NCBI GenBank assembly: GCA_963755085.1
Contig: CAVWIN010000002.1
Location: forward strand, 154,805-218,804
Reading direction: 5' to 3'
Length of the DNA stretch: 64,000 nucleotides
From: JACVRM01 sp963755085
Lineage (GTDB): Bacteria; Actinomycetota; Thermoleophilia; Gaiellales; Gaiellaceae
The translations under genes and the position numbers were made by a program. Under the pieces are notes generated by a model that was not told the DNA's origin, made no database searches, and worked only from the letters and a program-made list of their open reading frames with translations. Below are positions 24,658 to 33,077 of this stretch, piece after piece (positions within the stretch are counted from its first letter, which is position 1; each line of letters begins with the position of its first letter).

Positions 24658-25854
24658 GTGACCGCGTTCTCCGTTCGTTTCCTGGGCTGCAAGGTGTCGC
24701 AGACGGATGCACAGGCCGTACGCGAGCGACTGCTCGCCGAGGGCCACCGCGAGGCGGCCCTCGGGTCCGGTGCCGAAGTCGCCGTCGTGAACACCTGCTG
24801 CGTCACCCACGAGGCCGTGCGCAAGTCGCGCAAGGCGGCCGCGCGCGCGGCGCGAACGCACGGCCGGGTGTACGTGACCGGCTGCGGCGCCAACCTCGGC
24901 GCCGACGCGTTCCGCGGGCTGCCGGAGAACGTGGCCGTCATCGCCCGTCGGAGCGAGGAGACGCCGGCCGCGGTCGCCGGCGACGTCGGCGCGGTCGGCT
25001 GCGTGCAGGCCGAGTCGCGCCTCGACCGCGTGCGCGCCTTCGTGAAGGTCCAGGACGGCTGCAGCTTCTCGTGCGCCTTCTGCGTCGTCCCGCTCGTGCG
25101 CGGCGCCTCGCGCAGCCGCGCCGCCGAAGCCGTGCTGGCCGAGGCATCCAAGCGCGTCGCCCAGGGCCACCGCGAGATCGTCCTGACCGGGATCAACCTC
25201 GGCTGCTACCGCGACCGCGGAGCTGGGTACCGCCTGCCCCGCCTGATCCGCGAGCTCGGGGGCATCCCCGGCCTCGAGCGGATCCGCCTCTCGTCCATCG
25301 AGGTAAACCACGTCGACGAAGCGCTCGTCGCCGCGCTCCGCGAGACGCCAGCCGTCGCACGGCACCTCCATGTGCCGCTCCAGTCCGGCGACGACGACGT
25401 GCTCCGCGCGATGGCCCGCCGCTACAGCGTCGCGACCTTCCGCCGCCGCCTCGAGCCGCTCGCCGACTTCAACCTGACGACCGACGTGATCGTCGGCTTC
25501 CCGGGCGAGGACGAGGCCGCGTTCCGGCGAACGCTCGAGGTCGTGCGCGAGGCGCGGGTCACGAAGGTGCACGTCTTCCCGTACTCGCCGCGGCCGGGCA
25601 CCGAGACGGCCACGCGCGACACCGTTGCGGCGGCCGTCAAGCGCGAGCGCGGCGCGCGCCTGCGGGCCGTATCCCACGAGGCGTGCCTCGGGCGCTGGCG
25701 TGAGAAAGTCGGGGCCGATGACCGTGTGCTCGTCGATCGTCCCGGCCGGGGCTACGGCGACGACTACTCGCCGTGGCTCGTCGACGCCCCGGTCGGCGAG
25801 CTGGTCCGTGTCCGCGGCGCCGCGGTCACCGAGGAGGGCGTGCTCGCTGCGTGA
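24658..25854 (+). CDS. mtaB: tRNA t6A37 methylthiotransferase, MtaB type
   Basis: Radical SAM enzyme that adds a methylthio group to t6A37 in tRNA. It has 398 residues. The N-terminal MTTase domain starts SVRFLGCKVSQTDAQ and includes VVNTCCVT. The radical SAM cluster motif CSFSCAFC is at about residues 142-149, with VVPLVRG after it. A TRAM-like tail ends the protein. The first words FLGCKVSQ favour MtaB over MiaB or RimO. GTG 24658 follows a TAGCAT -10. Confidence 0.88.
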   Translation: MTAFSVRFLGCKVSQTDAQAVRERLLAEGHREAALGSGAEVAVVNTCCVTHEAVRKSRKAAARAARTHGRVYVTGCGANLGADAFRGLPENVAVIARRSEETPAAVAGDVGAVGCVQAESRLDRVRAFVKVQDGCSFSCAFCVVPLVRGASRSRAAEAVLAEASKRVAQGHREIVLTGINLGCYRDRGAGYRLPRLIRELGGIPGLERIRLSSIEVNHVDEALVAALRETPAVARHLHVPLQSGDDDVLRAMARRYSVATFRRRLEPLADFNLTTDVIVGFPGEDEAAFRRTLEVVREARVTKVHVFPYSPRPGTETATRDTVAAAVKRERGARLRAVSHEACLGRWREKVGADDRVLVDRPGRGYGDDYSPWLVDAPVGELVRVRGAAVTEEGVLAA

Positions 25855-26179
25855 CGACTGCCTCTTCTGCCGGCTCGTCCGCGAGGGCGAGCATGTCCAC
25901 GCCGCGGACGGGTTCGTCGCGATTCGCGACATCAACCCGCAGGCGGACACGCATCTGCTCGTGCTGCCCGAGCGGCATGTCGACACGTTCCGCGACATCA
26001 GGGAGTTCCCGCCAGAGGAGGCGAGCCGCATGCTGGCGTTCGTCGCTGACACCGCGCGCGAGGCCGGACTGGAGGACTACCGGGTGGTCGTCAACGTCGG
26101 CCCGGGCGCCGGCCAGACGGTCTTTCACGTGCACTGGCACATCCTCGCCGGCGGATTGGGGAGGATGACGCAGCTGTGA
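25808..26179 (+). CDS. HIT-family nucleotide hydrolase
   Basis: Histidine-triad protein, probably an adenosine phosphoramidase-type (HinT) hydrolase. The core DCLFCRLVREGEHV opens the domain, LLVLPERHVDTFRDI follows, and the catalytic triad HVHWH is in TVFHVHWHILAGG near the C-terminus. The start is uncertain. The first in-frame GTG is 25808, inside mtaB, giving 123 residues; a CTG at 25847 would give the short N-terminus usual for the family. The stop overlaps the next start (GTGA). Confidence 0.85.
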   Translation: MSAAPRSPRRACSLRDDCLFCRLVREGEHVHAADGFVAIRDINPQADTHLLVLPERHVDTFRDIREFPPEEASRMLAFVADTAREAGLEDYRVVVNVGPGAGQTVFHVHWHILAGGLGRMTQL

Positions 26180-26622
26180 GCGGTTTGATCGAACGCCTGG
26201 AGGACGACCTGACCGAGTCGATGAAGTCGCGCGACGAGACGCGCCGCGACGCCGTGCGGCTGATCCTCGCCAGCCTGCGCTCTGCCGAGAAGGACCTCCA
26301 GCGGCCGCTCAGCGACGGCGAGGAGCTGCAGGTGCTCCAGCGCGAGCGCAAGAAGCGCCAGGAGGCGGCCGAGGCGTTCCGGGCGGCCGGGCGAGACGAG
26401 GCCGCCGACCACGAGGAGGCGGAGCTCGCGATCCTCGGCGAGTACATGCCCGAGCAGCTCTCCGAGGAAGACCTGGAGTCGATCATCGACGACGCCATCG
26501 CCGAGAACGGCGCCACCAGCATGCGCGACCTCGGTCGCGTCATGGCCGACGTCATGCCGCAGGTCGCCGGCCGGGCCGACGGCAGCGTCGTCAGCCAGCT
26601 GGTGCGCGAAAAGCTCGCCTAG
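26176..26622 (+). CDS. YqeY / GatB-like domain protein
   Basis: It has 148 residues, all alpha-helical, matching the YqeY family (related to the tRNA-binding tail of GatB). Motifs are LIERLEDDLTESMKSRDETR at the N-terminus and LGEYMPEQLSEEDLESIID in the middle. The end is GRADGSVVSQLVREKL, the family signature. Biochemical role unknown; it is often found near rpsU, dnaG or phoH. Translationally coupled to the HIT gene. Confidence 0.9.
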   Translation: MSGLIERLEDDLTESMKSRDETRRDAVRLILASLRSAEKDLQRPLSDGEELQVLQRERKKRQEAAEAFRAAGRDEAADHEEAELAILGEYMPEQLSEEDLESIIDDAIAENGATSMRDLGRVMADVMPQVAGRADGSVVSQLVREKLA

Positions 26623-26663
26623 CACTACCCGGCCCGCGACCCCTGACGGCCGCCCTTCGCGCC

Positions 26664-26669
26664 TACACT
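26664..26669 (+). promoter_or_regulatory. -10 hexamer TACACT for leaderless phoH
   Basis: TACACT ends eight bases before the phoH GTG at 26678. An AGGGAGGG tract touches the start codon and is too close to act as a normal ribosome-binding site. Confidence 0.55.
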
Positions 26670-26677
26670 GAGGGAGG

Positions 26678-27637
26678 GTGCAGGAAGTTCTCTCGGTTTC
26701 GAACGACGTCGCGGCTGAGCTCGCCGGGATCTCCGACGGCGTGCTCGACACGCTGCGCGAGCGGCTGCGGGCCACGATCATCATGCGCGGCAATCGCGTG
26801 ACGCTCGAGGGCGACGAGGACGCGGTCGCCGAGGCGCGCGCCGCGCTGGACGAGATCGTCGAGCTGATCGAGCACGGCCACGAGATCGGCCCGGGCACCG
26901 TCGACACCGTGCTCGGCGTCCTCGAGCAGGGCGCCGACGTCCGCGAGCTCTTCGACGACGTCGTCTGGCGTCACCGCGGCAAGAAGATCTCACCGAAGAC
27001 CGTCACGCAGAAGCAGTACGTCGAGGCCATCCGCAAATGCACCGTCACCTTCGGGATCGGCCCCGCCGGCACCGGCAAGACCTACCTGGCGATGGCGCTC
27101 GCGGTCGCCGCGCTTTCCGATCGCCAGGTCGGCCGCATCATCCTCACCCGCCCGGCCGTGGAGGCCGGCGAGCGGCTCGGCTTCCTGCCCGGAGACATGC
27201 TCGCCAAGGTCGACCCGTACCTGCGGCCGCTCTTCGACGCGCTCTACGACATGCTCGACGCCGACCGCCTGGCCGCATTCATGGAGCGCGGGACGATCGA
27301 GGTCGCGCCGCTCGCATTCATGCGCGGCAGAACGTTGAACGACTCCTTCATCATCCTCGACGAGGCCCAGAACACGAGCCCCGAGCAAATGCAGATGTTC
27401 CTGACGCGCCTCGGGTTCGGCTCCAAGGTCGTCGTCACCGGCGACGTCACCCAGGTCGACCTGCCGCGCGAGCAGGCGTCCGGGCTGATCCAGGTGCAGG
27501 ACATCCTCGGCGCCGTGGACGGGATCTCCTTCGTCCGCTTCTCGCACGAGGACGTCGTCCGCCACAAACTCGTGCAGCGCATCGTCGAGGCGTACAAACA
27601 GCACTCGGAGGAGACAGGAACCGGACGGCGCAGGTAA
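26678..27637 (+). CDS. phoH: PhoH family ATPase
   Basis: RNA-linked P-loop ATPase. It has 319 residues: an N-terminal KH-like segment (RLRATIIMRGNRVTLEG), then the PhoH domain with Walker A FGIGPAGTGKTYLAM and Walker B FIILDEAQNTSPEQM, and VVTGDVTQVDLP. The adjacent ybeY four bases later is the standard arrangement and points to a role in rRNA processing or quality control. GTG start behind a TACACT -10. Confidence 0.93.
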   Translation: MQEVLSVSNDVAAELAGISDGVLDTLRERLRATIIMRGNRVTLEGDEDAVAEARAALDEIVELIEHGHEIGPGTVDTVLGVLEQGADVRELFDDVVWRHRGKKISPKTVTQKQYVEAIRKCTVTFGIGPAGTGKTYLAMALAVAALSDRQVGRIILTRPAVEAGERLGFLPGDMLAKVDPYLRPLFDALYDMLDADRLAAFMERGTIEVAPLAFMRGRTLNDSFIILDEAQNTSPEQMQMFLTRLGFGSKVVVTGDVTQVDLPREQASGLIQVQDILGAVDGISFVRFSHEDVVRHKLVQRIVEAYKQHSEETGTGRRR

Positions 27638-27641
27638 GGGC

Positions 27642-28019
27642 GTGGTCGCCGTCGACGTCGAGAACCGCAGCGGCCGGGACGTCCCGGCCGACGAGGCCGT
27701 CGTCGTGATCCGCGCCACCCTGGCCGCCGAGGGCATCGACGACGGCGAGCTCGGGCTCCACTTCGTCGGCCCGGACGAGAGCCGCGCTCTGAAGCGCGAG
27801 CACCTCGACATCGACGAGGCGACCGACGTGCTCTCCTTCCCGCTTGACGGGCGCGACCCGATCGCGCAGGGGCTGCCGCGGCAGCTCGGCGACCTCATCG
27901 TCTGCCCGGACGTCGTCGGCGACGACTGGCGCGGGCCGCTCGTGCACGGCGTCCTCCACCTGCTCGGGTATGACCATGGCAAGGAGATGACGACCCGGGA
28001 GCAGGAGCTCGCCTCGTGA
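27642..28019 (+). CDS. ybeY: endoribonuclease YbeY
   Basis: Zinc-dependent endoribonuclease for 16S rRNA maturation and ribosome quality control. It has 125 residues. The metal site is complete: HGVLHLLGYDH (residues about 107-117) carries the three histidines. EATDVLSFPLD and LGDLIVCPDVV are family motifs. GTG start 27642. The stop overlaps the start of the kinase-phosphatase fusion. Confidence 0.95.
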   Translation: MVAVDVENRSGRDVPADEAVVVIRATLAAEGIDDGELGLHFVGPDESRALKREHLDIDEATDVLSFPLDGRDPIAQGLPRQLGDLIVCPDVVGDDWRGPLVHGVLHLLGYDHGKEMTTREQELAS

Positions 28020-28735
28020 ACGACCGCCGCGCGCCGTCGCTGCTGCACAGCTTCAACTACGCCTTCGAGGGCGTCATCCACGTGCTGCGCACGCAGCGCA
28101 ACATGCGCATCCACTTCATGATCGCCGTGGGCGTGCTCATCGCCGCCCTCGCCGCCGGCGTGCAGCGGTTCGAGCTCATCGCGCTGCTGCTCTCGATCGC
28201 CTTCGTGCTGATCACCGAGATGATCAACACCGCCATCGAGGCCGCGATCGACGTCTCGACGACGGCGTTCGATCCGCTCGCGAAGCTCGCCAAGGACATC
28301 GCCGCGGGCGCGGTCCTGATCGCGACCGTCAACGCGGTCATCGTCGGCTACCTCGTCTTCTCCGTGCGGCTCGTCCACCAGGGCTCGAACCTGATCACCC
28401 GGATCCGCGACGCGCCCGCCGAGCTCACGCTGGTCGCGCTCGTCGTCACCGTCCTCCTCGTGATCGCCACGAAGGCGTACACGGGCCGGGGCACGCCGCT
28501 CCGCGGCGGACTGCCCTCGGGCCACGCTGCCGTCGCGTTCGCGGCCTGGATGGCGGTCACGAACGTCGTCAGCGACTCGCGCCACTGGTTCCTGATCTCG
28601 ACGCTGGCGTTCATCATGGCCTTGCTCGTGGCCCAGACCCGTGTCGAATCCGGCATCCACTCCGTCGTCGAGGTGACCTACGGCGCGCTGCTCGGCTCGC
28701 TGCTCACGCTCGTGATCTTCCAGGTGTTCACGTGA
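28016..28735 (+). CDS. fusion of undecaprenol/diacylglycerol kinase (DgkA type) and PAP2 phosphatase
   Basis: It has 239 residues and two membrane domains. Residues 1-115 match the Gram-positive DgkA/UdpK kinase, with the active-site string LITEMINTAIEAAID and KLAKDIAAGAVLI. Residues about 135-239 match PAP2/BacA-like phosphatases, with LPSGHAAVAFAAW and VESGIHSVVEV, where the usual final Asp is Glu. The first PAP2 lysine-arginine motif is weak. Kinase and phosphatase on one chain would interconvert undecaprenol and its phosphate. It is a compact enzyme of cell-envelope lipid carrier recycling. The gene overlaps ybeY and cdd. Confidence 0.88.
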   Translation: MNDRRAPSLLHSFNYAFEGVIHVLRTQRNMRIHFMIAVGVLIAALAAGVQRFELIALLLSIAFVLITEMINTAIEAAIDVSTTAFDPLAKLAKDIAAGAVLIATVNAVIVGYLVFSVRLVHQGSNLITRIRDAPAELTLVALVVTVLLVIATKAYTGRGTPLRGGLPSGHAAVAFAAWMAVTNVVSDSRHWFLISTLAFIMALLVAQTRVESGIHSVVEVTYGALLGSLLTLVIFQVFT

Positions 28736-29100
28736 CCCCCGACCTCGACCTCCTCGCCCAGGCCGACGCCGCCGCCGGGCACGCCTACGCGCCGTACTCG
28801 AAGTTCCGCGTCGGCGCCGCCGTGCGCGCACGCGACGGGCGCATCGTGACCGGCGTGAACGTCGAGAACGCCGCCTACCCGCTCGGCATCTGCGCCGAGA
28901 AGGCTGCGATCAGCGCCGCGGTGAACGCGGGCTACGCCCCCGGCGACCTCGAGGCGATCGCGATCACGGCGTCGCCGTGCGGCGGCTGCCGGCAGTGGCT
29001 GGCCGAGTTCCGGATCGGATCGGTCACGTACCGGCGCGCCGGCGGCGAGGTCGTGGCGGTCACCCCGGCCGATCTCCTGCCCGACTCCTTCGTCCTGTGA
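28732..29100 (+). CDS. cdd: cytidine deaminase
   Basis: Zinc enzyme that converts cytidine and deoxycytidine to the uridines. It has 122 residues. The zinc and catalytic motifs are GICAEKAAISAAV (Cys and Glu) and SPCGGCRQWLAEF (two Cys). YAPYSKFRVGAAV is the substrate-contact motif. GTG 28732 overlaps the upstream stop and the stop overlaps the era start, so it is part of the tight phoH-era unit. Confidence 0.95.
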   Translation: MTPDLDLLAQADAAAGHAYAPYSKFRVGAAVRARDGRIVTGVNVENAAYPLGICAEKAAISAAVNAGYAPGDLEAIAITASPCGGCRQWLAEFRIGSVTYRRAGGEVVAVTPADLLPDSFVL

Positions 29101-29957
29101 AGAGCGGCTTCGTCGCCGTCGCCGGGCGCCCGAACGTCGGTAAGTCGACGATCGTGAATGCGCTTGCCGGCGGCAAGGTCGCGATCGTCTCGGACAAGCC
29201 GCAGACCACTCGCCGGCGGATCTTCGGCGTCGCGAACGGCGACGATTACCAACTCGTTATGGTCGACCTGCCGGGCTTCCAGCGCCCGCGCGACCCCCTC
29301 ACCGAGCACATGCAGCGCACGGTCGACGCCTCGTTCGAGGACGTCGACGGCGTCCTGCTCGTCCTCGATGCGCGCGAGCGGATCGGCGCGGGCGACCGCT
29401 TCATCGCCAAGCGCGTGTTCGAGCTCGGCGTGCCGGTCGTGATCGCGCTCAACAAGGTCGACCGGCTCAAGCCCGGCCACATCGCGACGCAGATGATGAC
29501 CGGCTCCAAGCTGGGCGACTTCCATGCGCTGCACCCGGTGAGCGCGAAGACCGGGGACGGAGTCGGCGAGCTGCGAGAGGAGCTCGTCGGCCTGCTGTCC
29601 GAGGGGCCGGCCTACTTCGGGCTCGACCAGCGCACCGACCTCACGCCCGAGGAGCAGATCGCCGAGCTCGTGCGCGAAAAGGCGCTCCATCTGACGCGCG
29701 ACGAGGTGCCGCACGCCGTGACGGTCGAAGTCGAGGAGATCACCGAGAAGGTCGTTCGCGCGAACGTCCTCGTCGAGACCGACTCGCAGAAGCAGATCCT
29801 GGTGGGCAAGCGCGGCGCGGTGATCCGCGAGATCGGCACCCGCGCGCGACCGGAGATCGAGCAGGTGCTTGGGCACAAGATCTTCCTCGAGCTGCAGGTG
29901 AAGGTGCGGCCGAAGTGGCGCCGCGACGAACGGCTGCTCGAGCGGCTCGGGATCTAG
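29097..29957 (+). CDS. era: GTPase Era
   Basis: GTPase that binds 16S rRNA during 30S assembly. It has 286 residues. The G1 motif is AGRPNVGKSTIVN, G2 is in DKPQTTRRRIFGV, G3 is DLPG and G4 is NKVD. The C-terminal KH domain contains ILVGKRGAVIREIG and ends KVRPKWRRDERLL. GTG 29097 overlaps the cdd stop. Its stop TAG shares the palindrome CTAG (29954-29957) with the convergent BMC operon end. Confidence 0.95.
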   Translation: MKSGFVAVAGRPNVGKSTIVNALAGGKVAIVSDKPQTTRRRIFGVANGDDYQLVMVDLPGFQRPRDPLTEHMQRTVDASFEDVDGVLLVLDARERIGAGDRFIAKRVFELGVPVVIALNKVDRLKPGHIATQMMTGSKLGDFHALHPVSAKTGDGVGELREELVGLLSEGPAYFGLDQRTDLTPEEQIAELVREKALHLTRDEVPHAVTVEVEEITEKVVRANVLVETDSQKQILVGKRGAVIREIGTRARPEIEQVLGHKIFLELQVKVRPKWRRDERLLERLGI

Positions 29958-30247
29958 CCTTCGTCGACGACGAGCTCGCCGTCCACGATGAGCTGGTCGA
30001 CGATCCCGACGACGAGCGCCCGCACCGGCCCCTCCGACAGCCCGAGCACCTGTCGCGCCCCGTTGCCCTCGTCGAGGATCAGCACCGTCTCGCCCGCGCC
30101 GGAGCCGACCGTGTCGACGCAGATCAGGTAGCCGCCGTCCGGGCGGCCCGCCGTGTCAAGGGTGTCGCAGAGCAGCAGGCGGCGGCCGTCGTAAACCGGC
30201 GCATTGATAGTCGAGACCACGGTGCCGACGACCCGGCCGACTTTCAC
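29954..30247 (-). CDS. BMC-P shell pentamer (EutN/CcmL family), last gene of the operon
   Basis: Caps the vertices of a bacterial microcompartment shell. It has 97 residues. It begins VKVGRVVGTVVSTINAPVYD and includes LLLCDTLD and YLICVDTVGSGAGETVLIL, the EutN/CcmL pattern, then VVGIVDQLIVDGE. The GTG start overlaps the upstream BMC-P stop. It is one of three pentamer genes in this locus, all divergent from one another. Confidence 0.93.
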   Translation of the reverse strand: MKVGRVVGTVVSTINAPVYDGRRLLLCDTLDTAGRPDGGYLICVDTVGSGAGETVLILDEGNGARQVLGLSEGPVRALVVGIVDQLIVDGELVVDEG

Positions 30248-30516
30248 GAGAGCTCCTCGACGGCGTCGACGATGCCGACGATCGCTTGGTCGACGGGGAC
30301 GAACGTGTTCGGCAGCGCCTGGGCCGCCTCCCGGGCGCCCACGATGTAGACGAGCTCGCCCGGCCCGGCCATGTGCACGCCGTCCGCGGCCACGACCGGG
30401 GTGCCCTGCGGCTGCTGGCGCCGGTCGAGCGGCTGGACGACGAGGAACTTGACGCCCTCGAGCCCGTCGGCCTTGACGGTCGCGACCACGGTGCCGGTGA
30501 CGCGCGCGAGCTGCAC
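30244..30516 (-). CDS. BMC-P shell pentamer (EutN/CcmL family)
   Basis: It has 90 residues. MQLARVTGTVVATVKADGLE, then KFLVVQPLDR, VAADGVHMAGPGELVYIVG and AIVGIVDAVEEL give the full EutN/CcmL pattern. It starts with GTG at 30516, directly after the BMC-T stop, and is coupled to the next pentamer gene by a GTGA overlap. In related loci several BMC-P paralogues share the vertices; which one dominates cannot be told from sequence. Confidence 0.93.
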   Translation of the reverse strand: MQLARVTGTVVATVKADGLEGVKFLVVQPLDRRQQPQGTPVVAADGVHMAGPGELVYIVGAREAAQALPNTFVPVDQAIVGIVDAVEELS

Positions 30517-31254
30517 CTAGTGGCTCCGCTTGCGCCGCGGCCTCGGCTTCGGCTTCGGCGCGGCCGCCTCCGGGGCGGCGCCGTTCGCGCCGCCCGAGCC
30601 GGGCATGGGCCGGCCGCGCGGCGCCACGATCGAGGCGATCAGGCCGTTGCCGTTCGCCGGCGCCTTCTCGACGTCCCGGCGGCGCTCGCCGAAGCGCGGG
30701 TCGGTGGTCAGCTCGCCGCGCATCTCGCCGTGGAGCTGGGAGATGACGACGTGTGCGACCTCCTGCCCGGACGCGGCCACCCGCTCGACGCCGTAGTCGA
30801 CGGCTGCCTCGACCTCCGCCACCTCGCCGCCGAAGACGACGTAGCCCTTGCCGCCGAGGTCGTCCGCAAGCCGCAGCTCGCGGATCGTCACCCTCGCTCC
30901 CTTCACGCCGGCGTCGGCCGCGTCGATCGTCGCCGCCACGGTCAGCGTCTCGATCACGCCCAGCGCCTCGCCGTCGTCCTCGCGCCTGGCGCCTGCGATC
31001 GACGCGACCACGTCCGGGTGCACGTCGGGCAGGAAGACCACGTCGACGACGGCTGCCGCCGCCCGTCGCGCGGCCCGCCTCCATCGCCTCCTCGACGTCC
31101 GCGGTGGCGCCGCCGACGAGCACCAGGTACTTGCCCGGATGCACCGTCCCCGCCCGGATGACGTCGAGCGGCGGCGCGCTTGACCATGGCGTCGCCGGCC
31201 TCGATCCCGTGGGCGATCGACGACGAACTCGAGCAGGCCGACGGCGGGCTCCAT
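30517..31254 (-). CDS. BMC-T shell trimer (tandem BMC domain), N-terminal region scrambled by three compensating indels
   Basis: The 245-codon frame is open, but residues 11-64 are nonsense. Between 31225 and 31065 the adjacent frames contain the expected first BMC domain: SSIAHGIEAGDAMVKRA, then HPGKYLVLVGGATADVEEAM. Three single-base insertions (near 31225, 31176 and 31063) restore colinearity and sum to three, so no stop appears. The second BMC domain is intact: VIETLTVAATIDAADAGVKGA, then LGGKGYVVFGGEVAEVEAAV. It ends with a linker and a basic tail. It resembles single-stacking BMC-T trimers that form pores. The ATG overlaps the upstream stop. Confidence 0.85.
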   Translation of the reverse strand: MEPAVGLLEFVVDRPRDRGRRRHGQARRRSTSSGRGRCIRASTWCSSAAPPRTSRRRWRRAARRAAAAVVDVVFLPDVHPDVVASIAGARREDDGEALGVIETLTVAATIDAADAGVKGARVTIRELRLADDLGGKGYVVFGGEVAEVEAAVDYGVERVAASGQEVAHVVISQLHGEMRGELTTDPRFGERRRDVEKAPANGNGLIASIVAPRGRPMPGSGGANGAAPEAAAPKPKPRPRRKRSH

Positions 31255-32714
31255 CAGACGATCCGCAGCGCGCCGACGACGGTGATGCGCCGCTCGCGCG
31301 AGAACGTCCGCGGCCGGGTGAGGCCGTCTCCGGTCGGGCTGGCGATCGAGAAGGACGAGAAGCCCTCGCCGCCCTCGCCCAGCCCTGCGTAGTTCGGGCC
31401 GTTCGCCACGAAGATGCTGCAGTTCATGGCGCGCGCCATTCGCGTGATCGCGTCGACGTTTGTCGAGTGGATCGAAGCGGTGTGCCGGAAGCCGTGCTCC
31501 GAGCGCACGGCGAGGTCGATCGCCTGCTCCACGGTCGGCACGCGCGCCACGGGCATCACGGGCATCATTTGCTCGGTCCAGACGAGGCTGTGCTCGCGCG
31601 GCACCTCGGCCACGACGAGCCGGATGTCACCGTCCGCGCGGATGCCGATCTCGCGCAGGATGACGCCGGCGTCCTTGCCGATCCACGCCGGGTTGATCTG
31701 GCCGGGCTTGTTGGGCGGGCCGAGCTCGCGGAAGATCACGCGCTCGAGCCGCTTCAGCTCGTGCTCCTTGAGCACGTAGGCGTCGTGCTGGCCCATGGCG
31801 CGCACGAGCCGGTCGGCGACCGTGTCGACGACGATCGTCGTCTTCTCGTCCGTGCAGATGACGTTGTTGTCGAACGACGCGCCCGCGACGATGTCCCGGC
31901 CGGCCTTCTCCACGTCGGCCGTCTGGTCGACCACCGCCGGTGGGTTGCCCGGCCCCGCCGTGACCGCACGCTTGTCGGTCTTCAGCGCCTCGCGCACGAC
32001 GGCAGGCCCGCCGGTCACGAGCAGCAGGCGGACGTCCGGGTGATGCATGAGCTCCTTGGCGCTGTCGATGGTCGGCTCGGCGGTCGCGGTGACCAGGTCG
32101 GCCGGCCCGCCGGCGGCGACGATCGCGCGGTTGATCAGGCGCACGTTCTCCGCGGAGACCCGCTTCGCGTTCGGGTGCACGTTGAAGACGAGCGAGTTGC
32201 CCGCCGAGATGATCGCGATCGTGTTGTTGATGACCGTCGACGTCGGGTTCGTCGTCGGCGTGATCGCGGCGACCACGCCGAACGGCGCCCACTCGGTGAC
32301 CATCATCCCCTGGTCGCCGGTGACGGCGTCCGACTCGAGGTCCTCGGGCCCCGGCGTCTTCGTCGTCACGAGCCGGTTCTTGATGATCTTGTCGGCGACG
32401 CGGCCGAGGCCGGTCTCCGCCACGGCCATCTCGGCGAGCCGCTCGCCGTGCTCGAGCATCGAGGCGCGGATCGAGGCCACGATCGCCTTGCGGCCCTCGA
32501 GGCCGATCTCGCGGTAGGCGACCTGCGCCCGCGCGGCCGCACGGACGGCCTCCCCGACGGAGGCGTGGACGCCGTCGCCGAGCTCGGCCTCGCCGGCGGC
32601 GGACAGCGCGTCTTCACCGCGGAGGCCCGCGCCGGGCCGCTCGCCCGCCTCGCCGAGCCGGCGGTGGACGCGCTCGATGATCTCCTGGATTTCTTCCGGC
32701 GAGAGCGTGCTCAC
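31254..32714 (-). CDS. CoA-acylating aldehyde dehydrogenase, BMC type (PduP/EutE-like)
   Basis: Oxidises an aldehyde, here probably acetaldehyde, to acyl-CoA with NAD inside the shell. It has 486 residues. The N-terminus LSPEEIQEIIERVHRRLGE is an amphipathic helix followed by a flexible linker, as in encapsulation peptides. The catalytic cysteine is in FDNNVICTDEKTTIVV. TPTTNPTSTVINNTIA and NYAGLGEGGEGFSSFSIA are family motifs. GTG 32714 overlaps the BMC-P stop; GTG 32723 is possible. Confidence 0.93.
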   Translation of the reverse strand: MSTLSPEEIQEIIERVHRRLGEAGERPGAGLRGEDALSAAGEAELGDGVHASVGEAVRAAARAQVAYREIGLEGRKAIVASIRASMLEHGERLAEMAVAETGLGRVADKIIKNRLVTTKTPGPEDLESDAVTGDQGMMVTEWAPFGVVAAITPTTNPTSTVINNTIAIISAGNSLVFNVHPNAKRVSAENVRLINRAIVAAGGPADLVTATAEPTIDSAKELMHHPDVRLLLVTGGPAVVREALKTDKRAVTAGPGNPPAVVDQTADVEKAGRDIVAGASFDNNVICTDEKTTIVVDTVADRLVRAMGQHDAYVLKEHELKRLERVIFRELGPPNKPGQINPAWIGKDAGVILREIGIRADGDIRLVVAEVPREHSLVWTEQMMPVMPVARVPTVEQAIDLAVRSEHGFRHTASIHSTNVDAITRMARAMNCSIFVANGPNYAGLGEGGEGFSSFSIASPTGDGLTRPRTFSRERRITVVGALRIV

Positions 32715-32998
32715 TTGCGCCACTTCTCCTCCCCGCCGACCTCCCAGGTGTCGACGATCGCCATGACGACGGCGTCGCAGGGCCGGTCGCGCGTCGCCTC
32801 GGTCTGGCGGGCCGAGCTGCCGGTGGCAACGAGCACCACCTCGCCGACCCCCGCGCCGACGGCGTCGGCTGCGACGACGAACGACCCGAGGTCATTGTTG
32901 TCCGCGTCGAGGTGGAGGACCACGAGGAACTTGAGGCCTTCCATCGAGGCCTCCTTCCGGCTCGCCACCATCGTCCCGGCTACTCGTCCGAGCTGCAC
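32711..32998 (-). CDS. BMC-P shell pentamer (EutN/CcmL family)
   Basis: It has 95 residues: MQLGRVAGTMVASRKEASME, then KFLVVLHLDADN, FVVAADAVGAGVGEVVLVATGSSA and AIVDTWEVGG. This is the most canonical pentamer of the three. GTG 32998 has a good Shine-Dalgarno site AAAGGAG upstream, so it is probably translated independently of the BMC-H gene before it. Confidence 0.94.
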   Translation of the reverse strand: MQLGRVAGTMVASRKEASMEGLKFLVVLHLDADNNDLGSFVVAADAVGAGVGEVVLVATGSSARQTEATRDRPCDAVVMAIVDTWEVGGEEKWRK

Positions 32999-33077
32999 CG
33001 TCGGTCTCCTTTCCGCCCGCGCCTCCGGCCGCCGGGGAAGCGTGAGCGCCCCGGCGGCCTGGAGGTGCAGCTTGTCG

